Source of the DNA: JAGTVG01 sp964543195
GTDB taxonomy: Bacteria; Bacteroidota; Bacteroidia; Cytophagales; Cyclobacteriaceae
Direction of reading: 5' to 3'
DNA: 64,000 nucleotides
Assembly (NCBI GenBank): GCA_964543195.1
Contig: CAZIXF010000026.1
Span: 6,777-70,776 of the forward strand
Positions within the stretch are counted from its first letter, which is position 1, and the number at the start of each line of letters is the position of its first letter. Positions 26,301 through 34,980 of this stretch are shown piece after piece. The translations under genes were made by a program, and so were the position numbers. Below the pieces are notes generated by a model. That model searched no databases. It was not told the DNA's origin and saw only the letters and a list, made by a program, of their open reading frames with translations.

Positions 26301-28088
26301 TGATATCAGCTTGAGGTTGTTTATTTCGGCGGTGCGTCCATCGAAAAACAGGTTGGTTTTTGATGAATGGATCTGGCCGGTAGTTTTATTCAGATCAAGA
26401 CCGGCAAGATTTACATTGATGAGCGTGGAAATGCTGGCAGGCTTTTCCGTAATATTCAGATTGTTCAAAATGGCCGTGTCGAGTACAGCAATTACTTCAA
26501 TTTTTTCCTTTTCTTCGGTAAGATCGACATTTCCATTAAGCTCAAAAATAAGATTGGGGTCATTAATGCTGAGATATCCATTGAATATCTGGCTGGAGAA
26601 CCTTCCATCAGTGACGATATTCCTGTAATTATATCCAAGAAATCCAAAATTGTCGATGGTGGCATCGAGATGAAAATTAGCGTTTTCCACATACACGCCC
26701 TCTCCTTCGATTTTACCCTGAAGGTCGATATTCTGGAATAAATCCTCATTATTAAGGAATTTACCCAGGTCAAAATCATTTACCGTAAGGCTTCCGGAGT
26801 ACTTCGGATGATCGTTATCCGGGTCGATCTTCAAATTAATGTCACTGTCGATGGTCCCGATCTGGGTATAAAACACGGCATCCGAAACGAAGTCCACCGG
26901 AAAGCCGATGAACCGGCCGTTAAAACTTGAACGACCGAATTTATTCAGGTTATCTATCACATTATCCTCCATATAAGGATCCAGATCGGCAGGGTTCAGA
27001 ATGGAATTTTGGATATTGAGATCAATAAAGGTATTGGCTATATCGGGCAGACCGTCCATCAGCACCGAACCTCTTATCCGGCTAATGGATCCGAAAGCCA
27101 GTTCAAAATTATCGACCTCAAAACGATTGATGGTTCCATTAAAAAATCCATCAAACTTATAGAATTGACTGTATTTTTTGAAGTTTTGAGCAAAATTTCC
27201 CAGATCCCTGGAATAGATATTCGATTCTTTTATATCGGCTATAATGTTTACACTGTCTACGAACTCCTTTATTTTAGGCAGACTGTCGAACTGGAATACC
27301 ATGGAAGCCTCGAGGTGGCTTTTGCCTGCATCGATTTTGAAAGTACGGAATACCATGGAGTTTTTGGTGATCTGATAAAAGCCGGAAAGATTGTGTATTT
27401 CAAATTGTGTGGCTGAATCAAGACAGCTTAGTTCGCTTATCTGAATCTGAAAATTTTTACCCCTTAATCGCAGGTCTTCTGCCCTGGCATGGATGTTCTG
27501 CAGTTTGAACTGATTATGATTGAACTGTCCGGCAATGCTGTCTTTTTCCGGGTCGGATAATAAGAATGTAGAATTGGTTAATTCTATTTCCCGGATGTTG
27601 AACACTTTTTTCAGAGAATCAGGCAGTTCGGTGCCGACGAGTCTGTTAATGCCGTCCACAAAATGGTTGATGTTAAATCTACCATCCGGCATGTTATTTA
27701 TTATCCGTACCGTAGCGCTATCGGCTACTGCTTTATTGAATGTAATACTCTTTTTACTGAATAGTGAGTTCACATTATAATTTATCCGGGTATTTTTAGC
27801 TGCTATCAGGACTTCGTCACTGCGGTCCCGGATTATCACATCGGCCAGTTCGGCCGTGGTGAACCAGTTGATGTTCACCTTCCCAATTTCAACCGATAAA
27901 CCAATTTTATTTGAAAAATAATCGGCCAGTTTTTGAGTAACAACGGTTTGAACGGCGGGAAATTGAAGCGCGGACGTTATTCCTACCATAAGAGATAATA
28001 GGAACAGGATGAAGATCACCATCACTTTAACTACCGGCCATCGGTAGGACCCCCACAGCATCAATCTTAATAAACTTCGCTTTCCCAC
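23358..28088 (-). CDS. tamB: TamB-like translocation/assembly protein
   Basis: This 1576-residue inner-membrane-anchored protein has one N-terminal signal anchor (about 18-42, VVKVMVIFILFLLSLMVG) and a very long periplasmic region predicted to be beta-helical, ending in the TamB C-terminal (DUF490) domain near 1150-1490 (GGYNFTLYNVINKEFSIEPES, LEGPLLSPEINF, ISNQLSYWITQID). TamB proteins form a bridge for lipids or outer-membrane protein assembly between the two membranes. A charged, acidic, E- and K-rich tail follows. It is divergent from tsaD, an arrangement seen repeatedly in Bacteroidota. Start ATG at 28088 matches the conserved basic N terminus. Confidence 0.93.
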   Translation of the reverse strand: MGKRSLLRLMLWGSYRWPVVKVMVIFILFLLSLMVGITSALQFPAVQTVVTQKLADYFSNKIGLSVEIGKVNINWFTTAELADVIIRDRSDEVLIAAKNTRINYNVNSLFSKKSITFNKAVADSATVRIINNMPDGRFNINHFVDGINRLVGTELPDSLKKVFNIREIELTNSTFLLSDPEKDSIAGQFNHNQFKLQNIHARAEDLRLRGKNFQIQISELSCLDSATQFEIHNLSGFYQITKNSMVFRTFKIDAGKSHLEASMVFQFDSLPKIKEFVDSVNIIADIKESNIYSRDLGNFAQNFKKYSQFYKFDGFFNGTINRFEVDNFELAFGSISRIRGSVLMDGLPDIANTFIDLNIQNSILNPADLDPYMEDNVIDNLNKFGRSSFNGRFIGFPVDFVSDAVFYTQIGTIDSDINLKIDPDNDHPKYSGSLTVNDFDLGKFLNNEDLFQNIDLQGKIEGEGVYVENANFHLDATIDNFGFLGYNYRNIVTDGRFSSQIFNGYLSINDPNLIFELNGNVDLTEEKEKIEVIAVLDTAILNNLNITEKPASISTLINVNLAGLDLNKTTGQIHSSKTNLFFDGRTAEINNLKLISEKLEDKNYLELSSDNIDLHITGEYNLTDVIGDVNQVIKEYRLIARNNRDTLRKYWTHRKNLNLPDYNLEYNLTFFNINPFLNLFVPELYVAEDTRISGHISANHFSNISLNTKIDTLVFDTYSFINNTLKVSAVKSRDSAEVDLSLDLSSESQYGEKGGRSNNLYVRGKWEDDMIDLDMNIRQEEKQNIIHIQPVVEFDSAFTRINFRESDLVVLGNSWKFNPDNRILIRSKNLLFADFHISSGDQLIDLSGYISEDTSRIFVAKIENFEIENVNSILPREFMGILDGRIAIERFYDTPVINSEVEIDDLVFENFEVGDFFGSSNWDLTNNKLIIDIEMLNNEKKKIIDIEGNYAPYNETDKLDLLASFDEANINVIEPFYEDLISDLTGNARGEFSITGTLRKPVLKGEGYVSKGGITIDYLKTNYNFEGNIAFTEDEIGVIGLILRDKFNNTGIMNGGIIHDHFKNIRFDIRSEFENLLTLNTTAGDNDLFYGTAYGTGTLHIYGQEKVINMDINATTEPGTRFYIPLSGSSEASQENFIQFIDLDSTGQITEFEAEEVLKLKGIRLNFDLEITPDAYAEIIFDQTAGDIIRGRGNGQLSMTIDTQGEFNMFGDFVFESGGYNFTLYNVINKEFSIEPESRITWSGDPYGGIMDLTANYRQVTSLAPIFGNRIQVDSAFANKSEVKRKYPVIVELQLEGPLLSPEINFNIEIEDYENVVVDGISFETAVAAFKSNLQSNEQELKRQVFSLIILRRFAPEGSFAVGGTSFGNSVSEFISNQLSYWITQIDENLEIDLDLGTLDQNSTNTFQYRMAYTFNEGRLRISRSGNITDEEKPDNISNIIGDWTLEYLLTEDGELRAKMYNRFDYNNLVSPAQRNTTATAGFSFMYTKSFNNIKELFKGKEKKKSKSEEEDYIEFDEGLLPSREKQENQEETTPDASPADTLPGAIDQSTGSTQVPGFQPDAIEEPPKERFPDDP

Positions 28089-28144
28089 TTAAGTTGTTTT
28101 GGATTAACCTTTTATATAATTATACGAAAGAAACTGAATTTATT

Positions 28145-28152
28145 TACTTTTG
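28145..28152 (+). promoter_or_regulatory. Candidate tsaD -7 element (TACTTTTG)
   Basis: Exact match to TAnnTTTG about 58 bases before the tsaD start. No TTTG is seen at the -33 position, so support is limited. Confidence 0.3.
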
Positions 28153-28209
28153 CTGCCTAAAGAGCAAAAAAAGTTATTATAAATCAGTAAATATCAATAA
28201 TTTAAACCA

Positions 28210-29214
28210 TTGTCTATCAATATTCTTGCCATAGAAAGTTCATGTGACGAAACATCGGCTGCCATTATCTCGGGTGGTAAAATATTGAGTAATACAATAC
28301 TCAGTCAGGATATACACGAAATTTACGGTGGAGTGGTTCCCGAATTGGCATCGAGAGCTCATCAGAGACATATCGTGCCCATCGTGGAAAATGCCCTGAA
28401 CGATGCCGGGATAAATAAAAAAGACCTCGACGCCATTGGATTTACAAGGGGGCCCGGATTATTGGGTTCCCTGCTTGTGGGAATTTCTTTTGCCAAAGGA
28501 TTGGCCTTATCCCTTGGCATACCTTTAATTGCCGTTGATCATATGCAGGCTCATATACTGGCGCATTTTATAGATGATCCCAAACCCTCCTTCCCATTTA
28601 TGTGTCTTACAGTTAGCGGGGGACACACCCAGATCGTTGTGGTAAAGGATTACCTGAAAATGGAGATTGTCGGGGAAACCCGGGATGATGCGGTAGGGGA
28701 GGCTTTTGATAAAACGGCCAAAATGCTTGGATTGCCTTATCCGGGGGGGCATCTTATTGATAAATATGCCAAGTACGGGGATCCTGATAAATATAAATTC
28801 CCGAAATCGGAAATACCCGGTCTGGATTATTCGTTCAGCGGCATTAAAACGGCCGTATTGTATTTCCTTAAAAAGGAGCTCGGTAAGAATCCGGATTTCA
28901 TTAAGGAGAATATGAATGATCTATGTGCGAGCATTCAGCATAATCTTGTGGAAATGCTACTGGAAAAACTGGTATTGGCTGCGCAAAAATATCACATTCG
29001 GGAAATAGCCATCGCCGGGGGAGTGGCAGCCAACTCTTTACTCAGATCGCGTTTAGAGGAAATGGCGCTGGACAAGCAGTGGGATGTGTATATTCCACGG
29101 TTTGAATATTGCATGGATAATGCGGCAATGATCGCCATGGCTGCCCATTTTAAATTCATCGGGGGTGAACATGCGGATCTTTCGATAACACCGGATGCCA
29201 GGTTGAGAATGTAA
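28210..29214 (+). CDS. tsaD: tRNA N6-adenosine threonylcarbamoyltransferase TsaD
   Basis: TsaD transfers threonylcarbamoyl to A37 of tRNAs that read ANN codons, with TsaB and TsaE. The 334-residue protein has LAIESSCDETSAAI at about 5-19, the metal-binding HMQAHILAHF motif with His111 and His115, VSGGHTQIVVV, DDAVGEAFDKTAKMLGLPYPGG, and IAGGVAANSLLR. The start is TTG at 28210, directly ahead of the conserved N terminus; no ATG is close. A -7 consensus TACTTTTG lies at 28145-28152. It heads a plus-strand run with smpB and three further genes. Confidence 0.97.
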   Translation: MSINILAIESSCDETSAAIISGGKILSNTILSQDIHEIYGGVVPELASRAHQRHIVPIVENALNDAGINKKDLDAIGFTRGPGLLGSLLVGISFAKGLALSLGIPLIAVDHMQAHILAHFIDDPKPSFPFMCLTVSGGHTQIVVVKDYLKMEIVGETRDDAVGEAFDKTAKMLGLPYPGGHLIDKYAKYGDPDKYKFPKSEIPGLDYSFSGIKTAVLYFLKKELGKNPDFIKENMNDLCASIQHNLVEMLLEKLVLAAQKYHIREIAIAGGVAANSLLRSRLEEMALDKQWDVYIPRFEYCMDNAAMIAMAAHFKFIGGEHADLSITPDARLRM

Positions 29215-29230
29215 ATCAGGTCTATCCATT

Positions 29231-29260
29231 TTTGATTAAAGAATTTTGTTCCTTTATTTG
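29231..29260 (+). promoter_or_regulatory. Candidate smpB promoter
   Basis: TTTG at 29231-29234 and TTTATTTG at 29253-29260 are separated by 18 bases, close to the Bacteroidota -33/-7 spacing, and the second box differs from TAnnTTTG at one fixed position. It sits 30 bases before the smpB ATG. It would allow smpB and the genes after it to be transcribed apart from tsaD. Confidence 0.35.
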
Positions 29261-29289
29261 GCGTAGTTTTTGACATCATTACAGGAATT

Positions 29290-29757
29290 ATGGCAGGTGA
29301 TAAGTTAAATTTTCAGAAAAAAGTCAATATCCGTAATAAAAAAGCTTCCTATGAATACCAGTTCATAGAAAAATATATTGCCGGGATCGTACTTACAGGA
29401 AGTGAAATTAAATCGATCCGCCAGGGGAAAGTCAATCTTCAGGATGCCTATTGTACGTTTCTAAGAAATGAACTTTATGTTAAAGAAATGCATATCTCTC
29501 CCTATACCATGGCTCGCGAGGTAAATCATGAACCGAAACGAGAGCGTAAACTTTTGCTTAATAAAAGGGAGTTGAAGAAGCTGGAGGCTAAACATAATGA
29601 AAAAGGGCTGACGATCGTACCAACCCGGATCTTTATTAACGATCGTGGCCTGGCAAAACTCGAAATTGCTCTCGCCCGTGGTAAAAAGCTTTACGATAAG
29701 CGGGAAGACATAAAAGAAAAGGAACTTAAGAGAGAAATGGCCAGGATGAAAATATAA
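29290..29757 (+). CDS. smpB: SsrA-binding protein SmpB
   Basis: SmpB binds tmRNA and delivers it to stalled ribosomes for trans-translation. The 155-residue protein shows the OB-fold with NKKASYEYQFIEKYIAGIVLTGSEIKSIRQGKVNLQDAY in the N-terminal half (shown here in part), HISPYTMA, LLNKRELKKLEAK, GLTIVPTRIFINDRGLAKLEIALARGKKLYDKRE and a basic C-terminal tail KEKELKREMARMKI that binds the decoding centre. The tmRNA gene itself is not in this window. It is 75 bases after tsaD and 15 bases before the NlpC/P60 gene. Confidence 0.98.
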   Translation: MAGDKLNFQKKVNIRNKKASYEYQFIEKYIAGIVLTGSEIKSIRQGKVNLQDAYCTFLRNELYVKEMHISPYTMAREVNHEPKRERKLLLNKRELKKLEAKHNEKGLTIVPTRIFINDRGLAKLEIALARGKKLYDKREDIKEKELKREMARMKI

Positions 29758-29772
29758 CCGGTTTATAGAACT

Positions 29773-30552
29773 ATGGAAAAAGGCATTTGTCGTCTTAGTG
29801 TAGTACCTGTCCGGAATCAGCCAACTGATAAAGCGGAAATGGTATCACAGCTTCTTTTCGGAGAGCATTACACCATAATCGATTTTACCAGTGATAAAAA
29901 ATGGTGCAAGATCCAGGCATATTTTGATGGATATGAAGGATGGATCGATTCAAAACAGCACAAGCCTATTTCAGATGAGTATTTCGAAGAAATAAATAAC
30001 AATGAGTTCAGAATATGTACGGATGTTACAACCACTGTCCTGTACCAGAAAAAGCCATTACAGATAGTTATGGGAAGTATCCTGCCGGTATCCACTACCG
30101 AATTGTTCGACCTGAAGGAACAATTTGCCTTTAATGGCGAATCAAAAAGTCTGGGCCAGAAAAGGGATTTTGAATTTATCAAAACCATGGTCAATAAATA
30201 TTTGAATTCACCTTATTTATGGGGCGGGAAAAGTCCGTTTGGCATTGATTGTTCGGGTTTTGTTCAGATGGTCTTTAAGATTGCAGGTTATCATCTGAAG
30301 AGGGACTCTTCTCTCCAGGTGAATCAGGGACAGGATATTGAAACATTAAAGGATGCTCAGCCAGGGGATCTCGCTTTTTTCGTGAATGAAAAAAATCAGA
30401 TCTCTCATGTGGGTATTTTGCTGGAAGAAAATAAAATTATCCATGCCTCGGGGTCTGTTAGGGTGGATTTTATTGATGAAAAGGGTATATTTATCGGCGA
30501 AAACAGATCTCATACACATAGACTGGTAAAAATCAAACGGATACTGCGATGA
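29773..30552 (+). CDS. C40-family (NlpC/P60) peptidase with SH3-like domain
   Basis: This 259-residue enzyme likely cleaves peptide bonds in peptidoglycan stems. An N-terminal SH3-like region (about 1-70: YEGWIDSKQH) is followed by the NlpC/P60 domain from about 140, with YLWGGKSPFGIDCSGF, catalytic Cys at about 160, ISHVGI with His at about 212, and IIHASG as the third position. There is no obvious signal peptide, so it may act in the cytoplasm or be exported another way; family members of this kind in Bacteroidota resemble YkfC-like dipeptidyl peptidases in peptide recycling. Its stop overlaps the start of the HNH gene (ATGA). Confidence 0.9.
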   Translation: MEKGICRLSVVPVRNQPTDKAEMVSQLLFGEHYTIIDFTSDKKWCKIQAYFDGYEGWIDSKQHKPISDEYFEEINNNEFRICTDVTTTVLYQKKPLQIVMGSILPVSTTELFDLKEQFAFNGESKSLGQKRDFEFIKTMVNKYLNSPYLWGGKSPFGIDCSGFVQMVFKIAGYHLKRDSSLQVNQGQDIETLKDAQPGDLAFFVNEKNQISHVGILLEENKIIHASGSVRVDFIDEKGIFIGENRSHTHRLVKIKRILR

Positions 30553-31064
30553 TAAACAGGCGTGTATTGGTCTTGAATCAGGATTACAGCCCCATATCCA
30601 TTTGTACAGTACAGAGGGCTTTTTTACTTGTATTTCTTGACAAGGCGGATCTTGTCAATAAGGCCAACGGTACCATGCTGCATTCCGTAACCAGGGTCTT
30701 TCCGATGCCTTCCGTGATCAAGCTGAAAAGATATATTCACATACCTTATAAAAAAGTTATTCTCACCCGTCAGAATATATTTAAAAGGGATGGATTTACC
30801 TGTCAGTATTGCGGTACCACCAGGGACCTTACCCTGGATCATGTGATCCCGAAAGCCAAGGGTGGAAAAACAACCTGGATGAACCTGGTGACGGCCTGCA
30901 AAAACTGCAATGCACGGAAAGGGGATTATACACCCGATGAAATGGGTCTGACCATTAAAACACGTCCGTTCCGGCCCAGTTATATCATGTTTCTCCGGGA
31001 TTTTTCCGGATATGCCGATGAAGAATGGATTCCTTATCTCAAAACGGGAACTGATCCCTGGTGA
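30549..31064 (+). CDS. HNH endonuclease
   Basis: The 171-residue protein has the HNH fold with a four-cysteine zinc knuckle: CQYC at 85-88 and CKNC at 117-120, and the active site LDHVIPKAKGG (Asp97, His98) with Asn112. Small stand-alone HNH proteins of this type (N-terminal VLVLNQDYSPI) are widespread in Bacteroidota chromosomes and are not tied to introns or restriction systems. The start overlaps the NlpC/P60 stop by 4 bases, implying translational coupling. A DNA repair or processing role is possible but unproven. Confidence 0.92.
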   Translation: MINRRVLVLNQDYSPISICTVQRAFLLVFLDKADLVNKANGTMLHSVTRVFPMPSVIKLKRYIHIPYKKVILTRQNIFKRDGFTCQYCGTTRDLTLDHVIPKAKGGKTTWMNLVTACKNCNARKGDYTPDEMGLTIKTRPFRPSYIMFLRDFSGYADEEWIPYLKTGTDPW

Positions 31065-31177
31065 TCCTCAAAAAAGTCCCGGATCTGTTTTTTACTTTTT
31101 TTTTAGGAGATACAAGGAATTTTTATAAATTGCCGCCCGTATACTGTATGGCTATTAATTAACAGGCATTTTTTATC

Positions 31178-32380
31178 ATGATTCTTAAAACACGGTTACA
31201 GCTCTCCACGCTCATGTTCCTGCAGTATTTTATCTGGGGGTCATGGTATGTTACGCTCAACACCTATCTTGGCGAATCCCTTCAATTTACAGGAACACAG
31301 ATCGGATTATGTTATGGTACGTTTGCTATATCCGCCATGATCTCACCTTTTTTTGTAGGATTGATTGCCGATAAATTTTTTGCCACAGAACGGGTCATGG
31401 GTACATTGCATGTGTTGGGTGCTGTTTTCCTGGTAATCGCCTCTCAGGCGAAAACTTTTGGTATGTTTTATCCCAGCCTTTTATTGTATACACTTACATA
31501 CACACCAACTATGGCCCTGTCCAATTCACTCTCATTCCATCAGATGCAAAATCCGGGAAAAGAATTTCCGGGGATCAGGGTGCTGGGAACCATTGGGTGG
31601 ATAATTGCCAATAATGTGATAGGTTTTCTTGGTTATACCAGTTCGGTCGGGCAATTATACGTGGCGGCAGTAGCCTCGATTTTACTTGGGCTCTACAGCT
31701 TTACCCTGCCTCACGTACCGCCCAAAAAGAAGGTTGAAGCCACCTTTGCCGAGCTGATCGGGTTGGATGCCCTACAACTTTTCAAGGAAAGGTCTTTTGC
31801 CGTTCTGATCATCGCCTCCATACTTACCTGTATTCCCTTATCCTTTTATTACGGCTTTACGGCTTCTTTCCTGTCGGATATAGGAATGAATTTTGTCCCC
31901 AACAAGTTGAGTCTTGGCCAGGTATCCGAGATACTCTTTCTACTCATCCTGCCCGTATTTTTGGCCCGGTTCGGAGTTAAAAATGTATTTATTATCGGGA
32001 TGTCGGCCTGGTTGCTGAGGTATGTGTTTTTTTCCTATGGAGACATGGACATGAATACGTGGATGTTATATGCGGGAATTCTGTTGCATGGTGTTTGCTA
32101 TGATTTTTTCTTTGTTACCGGGCAGATCTATGTAGATGAGAAGGCTCCAAATCATCTGAAAAGTTCGGCACAGGGATTGATCACATTTGCCACTTATGGA
32201 CTGGGCATGTTCATTGGAACCTGGTTTGCCGGCAGGATCGTGGATGCCTATACCACGGCAGAAACTACTGACTGGAGCACGATATGGCTGATACCGGCTG
32301 CCATAGCCGTGGTAGTGCTGATCGTTTTCATCATCCTTTTCAGGGAAAAGAAAGGCAAGGTGAAAACGGAGGATACATAG
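31178..32380 (+). CDS. MFS transporter, nucleoside:H+ symporter type
   Basis: The 400-residue inner-membrane protein has about 12 hydrophobic helices and the N-terminal signature MLFLQYFIWGSWYVTLNTYL-like segment of the nucleoside permease (NupG) family within the major facilitator superfamily, plus GLIADKFFATERVMG (loop 2-3 motif) and GIRVLGTIGWIIANNV. The NupG family imports nucleosides with protons; in Bacteroidota many close relatives serve unknown sugars or nucleosides. It lies 113 bases after the HNH gene. The facing gene is a Gfo/Idh/MocA oxidoreductase, which would fit sugar use, but no operon link exists (convergent). Confidence 0.85.
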   Translation: MILKTRLQLSTLMFLQYFIWGSWYVTLNTYLGESLQFTGTQIGLCYGTFAISAMISPFFVGLIADKFFATERVMGTLHVLGAVFLVIASQAKTFGMFYPSLLLYTLTYTPTMALSNSLSFHQMQNPGKEFPGIRVLGTIGWIIANNVIGFLGYTSSVGQLYVAAVASILLGLYSFTLPHVPPKKKVEATFAELIGLDALQLFKERSFAVLIIASILTCIPLSFYYGFTASFLSDIGMNFVPNKLSLGQVSEILFLLILPVFLARFGVKNVFIIGMSAWLLRYVFFSYGDMDMNTWMLYAGILLHGVCYDFFFVTGQIYVDEKAPNHLKSSAQGLITFATYGLGMFIGTWFAGRIVDAYTTAETTDWSTIWLIPAAIAVVVLIVFIILFREKKGKVKTEDT

Positions 32381-32539
32381 CTATTCCCTTATTGTCGATC
32401 TTTCCGGCAGGTTTACTGCTAACGCCCGGATTGGGATGTGGTAGCAGGAAATAGCTCCCTTTTTTTGAAAAGAATTGCAGAACGCCCCGGATCGTCCTGC
32501 GGATCAGCTTCTTTTATGGCCGGTTATCAGCCTAATCAT

Positions 32540-33736
32540 TTACTTGTTTTTCTGAATGATTTCACCGGATTTTTTATCTTTCAGGATCAGTTTTACCGAA
32601 CCATCAGGCAGTTTTTCTTCCTTGATCAGAAAATAGGTGTCATCATATTCCTTCATCGTAGGGCCTTTTTTCACTTCATCACTGCCTCGCCACACCTCAA
32701 GTTCTACGGGCTCCCATTTTTTGCTTTTGGCTGATTTATAACAGGCATCAATAATGGCATTCACCACATATCCGTCATAAAAAGTCTCCATGGGCTTGGT
32801 ATTGTTATCCATGGCATTGAACATATCCGTGAACATATGATCATAACCAAGGGCATTCACTTCATCACCCACGGGGAAAAGCCAGCCGGTGGCCGATTCG
32901 GCTTTTTCTGCCACATAATCTCCTTCTCCCACAGCAGTAAACACTTCCAATCCTGTACGAAGGAAATGATTCAGGAACATGGTGCCTTCTACGCCCATCA
33001 CTTCATCTCTGAGGTCCATGCCCCCACGAAAGCACCAGCTTACTTCGAACTGGCCGATGGCCCCGGAAGCATATTTAACCAGGGCAATGGCATGATCTTC
33101 TGCATCGATCGGCTTCACCTGGGTATCGGCCCAGCACATGACTTCGAGGGGTTTTACCTCTTTCCCGATAAAATTCCTGGCAATTTCAATACAATGGCAT
33201 CCCAGGTCGACAATGGCCCCGCCGCCCGAGAGTTCCGGATTCCAGAACCAGTCGCTGTGCGGGCCGGGGTGTGTTTCCCGCGACCTGACCCATAAGATAT
33301 CTCCCAGTGCTCCATTCCTGACAGATTCACGGGCTTTCAGGGTTTTGGGTGTGTAACAAAGATCCTCCAGATATCCATGAAATACACCATGTTTTTCAAC
33401 CAGGTCGAGCATTTCTTTGGCTTCTTTGGCGTTTCTGCCCAGCGGTTTGGTGATCAGAACCGCTTTGCCGGACTCCGCGGCTAATTTCACAGCCTCCAGG
33501 TGCTGGTAGTTGGGTAAGGCTATCACCACCGTATCGATATCGGTGGCGTTTACTGCTTCTGACATGTCAGTGGTCCAGGCAGGTATCGACCACCTTTCGG
33601 CCAACTTTTTTGCGGTTTTTTCACTCCTTGAATAGACTACATGCACCCGGTCGATCCGTCGTTGACCATGGAGGGAATGAACATAAAAGTCACCGATAAA
33701 TCCGCCACCCAGCATGGCTATTTTTCTGCTTTTCAT
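32540..33736 (-). CDS. Gfo/Idh/MocA-family oxidoreductase
   Basis: The 398-residue protein has an N-terminal NAD(P)-binding Rossmann domain (IAMLGGGFIGDFYVHSL at 5-21, VIALPNYQHLEAV) and a C-terminal alpha/beta substrate domain. The conserved EKP active-site motif reads TKPLGRN here, with Lys kept. HPGPHSDWFWNPELSGGGAIVDLGCHCIEIAR provides the GG.. DLG.H segment. The family oxidises or reduces sugars, inositols and related polyols. No signal peptide is present. Stand-alone; convergent with the MFS gene and followed upstream by a decayed HAD gene. Confidence 0.92.
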   Translation of the reverse strand: MKSRKIAMLGGGFIGDFYVHSLHGQRRIDRVHVVYSRSEKTAKKLAERWSIPAWTTDMSEAVNATDIDTVVIALPNYQHLEAVKLAAESGKAVLITKPLGRNAKEAKEMLDLVEKHGVFHGYLEDLCYTPKTLKARESVRNGALGDILWVRSRETHPGPHSDWFWNPELSGGGAIVDLGCHCIEIARNFIGKEVKPLEVMCWADTQVKPIDAEDHAIALVKYASGAIGQFEVSWCFRGGMDLRDEVMGVEGTMFLNHFLRTGLEVFTAVGEGDYVAEKAESATGWLFPVGDEVNALGYDHMFTDMFNAMDNNTKPMETFYDGYVVNAIIDACYKSAKSKKWEPVELEVWRGSDEVKKGPTMKEYDDTYFLIKEEKLPDGSVKLILKDKKSGEIIQKNK

Positions 33737-33872
33737 ATCAATTGGTTTTGGGTTAAAAAATTTTGTTTTAAAAATCGAGCCAGTCTAAAAATACAGAAAA
33801 GATGGGAAGATTATAAGTTCAGGCTATAATTTCTGATACGCCTTCAAAAACATAAGCAGGCCTGCAGGCATA

Positions 33873-34098
33873 CTATTCTATGTCCTCCTCCAGGGTTATG
33901 CCACTTAATACCAGCACCGTATCGATCCCTGATTCAATGCCGGCAATTATATCAGTATCCATCCGGTCTCCGAATATGATCGATTCTTCACTGTGGCAGT
34001 CGATCGATTTAATGGCAATGCCACAGGATAGAGCACCCCATCCATATCGATGATGAAACCTTCTTTTCCCGGATCCGGTCGATTATTTGTTTATCCAT
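33873..34098 (-). pseudogene. Remnant of a NagD-type HAD phosphatase
   Basis: Only the two ends of a HAD-superfamily gene remain. The ATG at 34098 starts MDKQIIDRIREKK; a frame shift away comes GFIIDMDGVLYP, which is HAD motif I (DxD). After a junction the sequence reads IFGDRMDTDIIAGIESGIDTVLVLSG, the motif IV region of NagD-type phosphatases, and ITLEEDIE before the stop at 33873-33875. About 150-200 residues between the two are missing. Intact family members are about 250-280 residues and hydrolyse sugar or nucleotide phosphates. The rest of the 33737-34275 gap holds no gene. Confidence 0.75.
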
Positions 34099-34275
34099 AC
34101 GCAATATTCTGATCTTAGTAATGGATTCACAAGATTTCAAATTATCTTTATAGATTATTTTAATCTGCCGAAAATAGTTCGGAAGATATGAAACGGATTA
34201 AAAAAATTTTATGTTAACCCTGTACAGGATATGTATGTAATTCTCATGTATTACTTAAATTAATATTAATAACTT

Positions 34276-34923
34276 ATGGAAGAACAAATAACGCATATGA
34301 TGCCGAGAATCGGGGATACAGCGCCCGATTTTGAAGCCATGACCACTCAGGGTCCCATTAAATTTTCTGAATTCAACAAGGGGAGCTGGGTGATCCTTTT
34401 TTCGCATCCAGCTGATTTTACACCGGTCTGTACGACTGAACTATCAAAATTTGCCGAAAAAGAGGAAGATTTTGCAAAATTGGATACAAAACTGATCGGA
34501 TTGAGTATCGACAGCATACATTCACATGTGGCCTGGGTGAATAATGTAAAAAAGAACCTGGGCATTACCATGAAATTCCCCATCATTGCGGATATCGACA
34601 TGAAGGTGGCCAAACTTTATGGCATGCTTCAGCCTGGTGAAAGTGAAACGGCTGCGGTAAGAGCGGTATTTTTCATCGATCCCAACCGTAAGATCCGTCT
34701 TATCATGTATTACCCCCTGAATGTAGGCAGGAACATGAGTGAGATCTTCAGGACACTGGAAGCATTACAGGTAACCGATAAGCATGGCGTGGCCTGTCCC
34801 CTTGACTGGCAACCCGGTGAAAAAGTAATCGTACCTCCGCCCAAGACGGTAAAGGACATGGAAGAGAGGGAAAAGAGCGATTACGAGATGATCGATTTTT
34901 ACCTGGCGAAGAAGTCGTTGTAA
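34276..34923 (+). CDS. 1-Cys/Prx6-type peroxiredoxin
   Basis: The 215-residue cytoplasmic enzyme reduces peroxides. The peroxidatic Cys52 lies in HPADFTPVCTTEL, the Prx6/AhpC-TSA signature, with Arg in AAVRAVFFIDP. The C-terminal extension HGVACPLDWQPGEKVIVPPP is typical of the Prx6 subfamily; the second Cys (in VACPLDW) may act as resolving residue. Length fits (215-225). It stands alone, followed by an intrinsic terminator at 34945-34980. Confidence 0.95.
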   Translation: MEEQITHMMPRIGDTAPDFEAMTTQGPIKFSEFNKGSWVILFSHPADFTPVCTTELSKFAEKEEDFAKLDTKLIGLSIDSIHSHVAWVNNVKKNLGITMKFPIIADIDMKVAKLYGMLQPGESETAAVRAVFFIDPNRKIRLIMYYPLNVGRNMSEIFRTLEALQVTDKHGVACPLDWQPGEKVIVPPPKTVKDMEEREKSDYEMIDFYLAKKSL

Positions 34924-34944
34924 ATAAAACTGTTTTGCATGAAG

Positions 34945-34980
34945 AGGCTGTCTTTAAAGTATAAGGACAGCCCTTTTTGT
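34945..34980 (+). terminator. Intrinsic terminator after the peroxiredoxin gene
   Basis: ggctgtc and gacagcc form a 7-bp stem (34946-34952 with 34966-34972), followed by ccctttttgtt. It lies about 22 bases after the stop of the peroxiredoxin gene. Confidence 0.8.
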
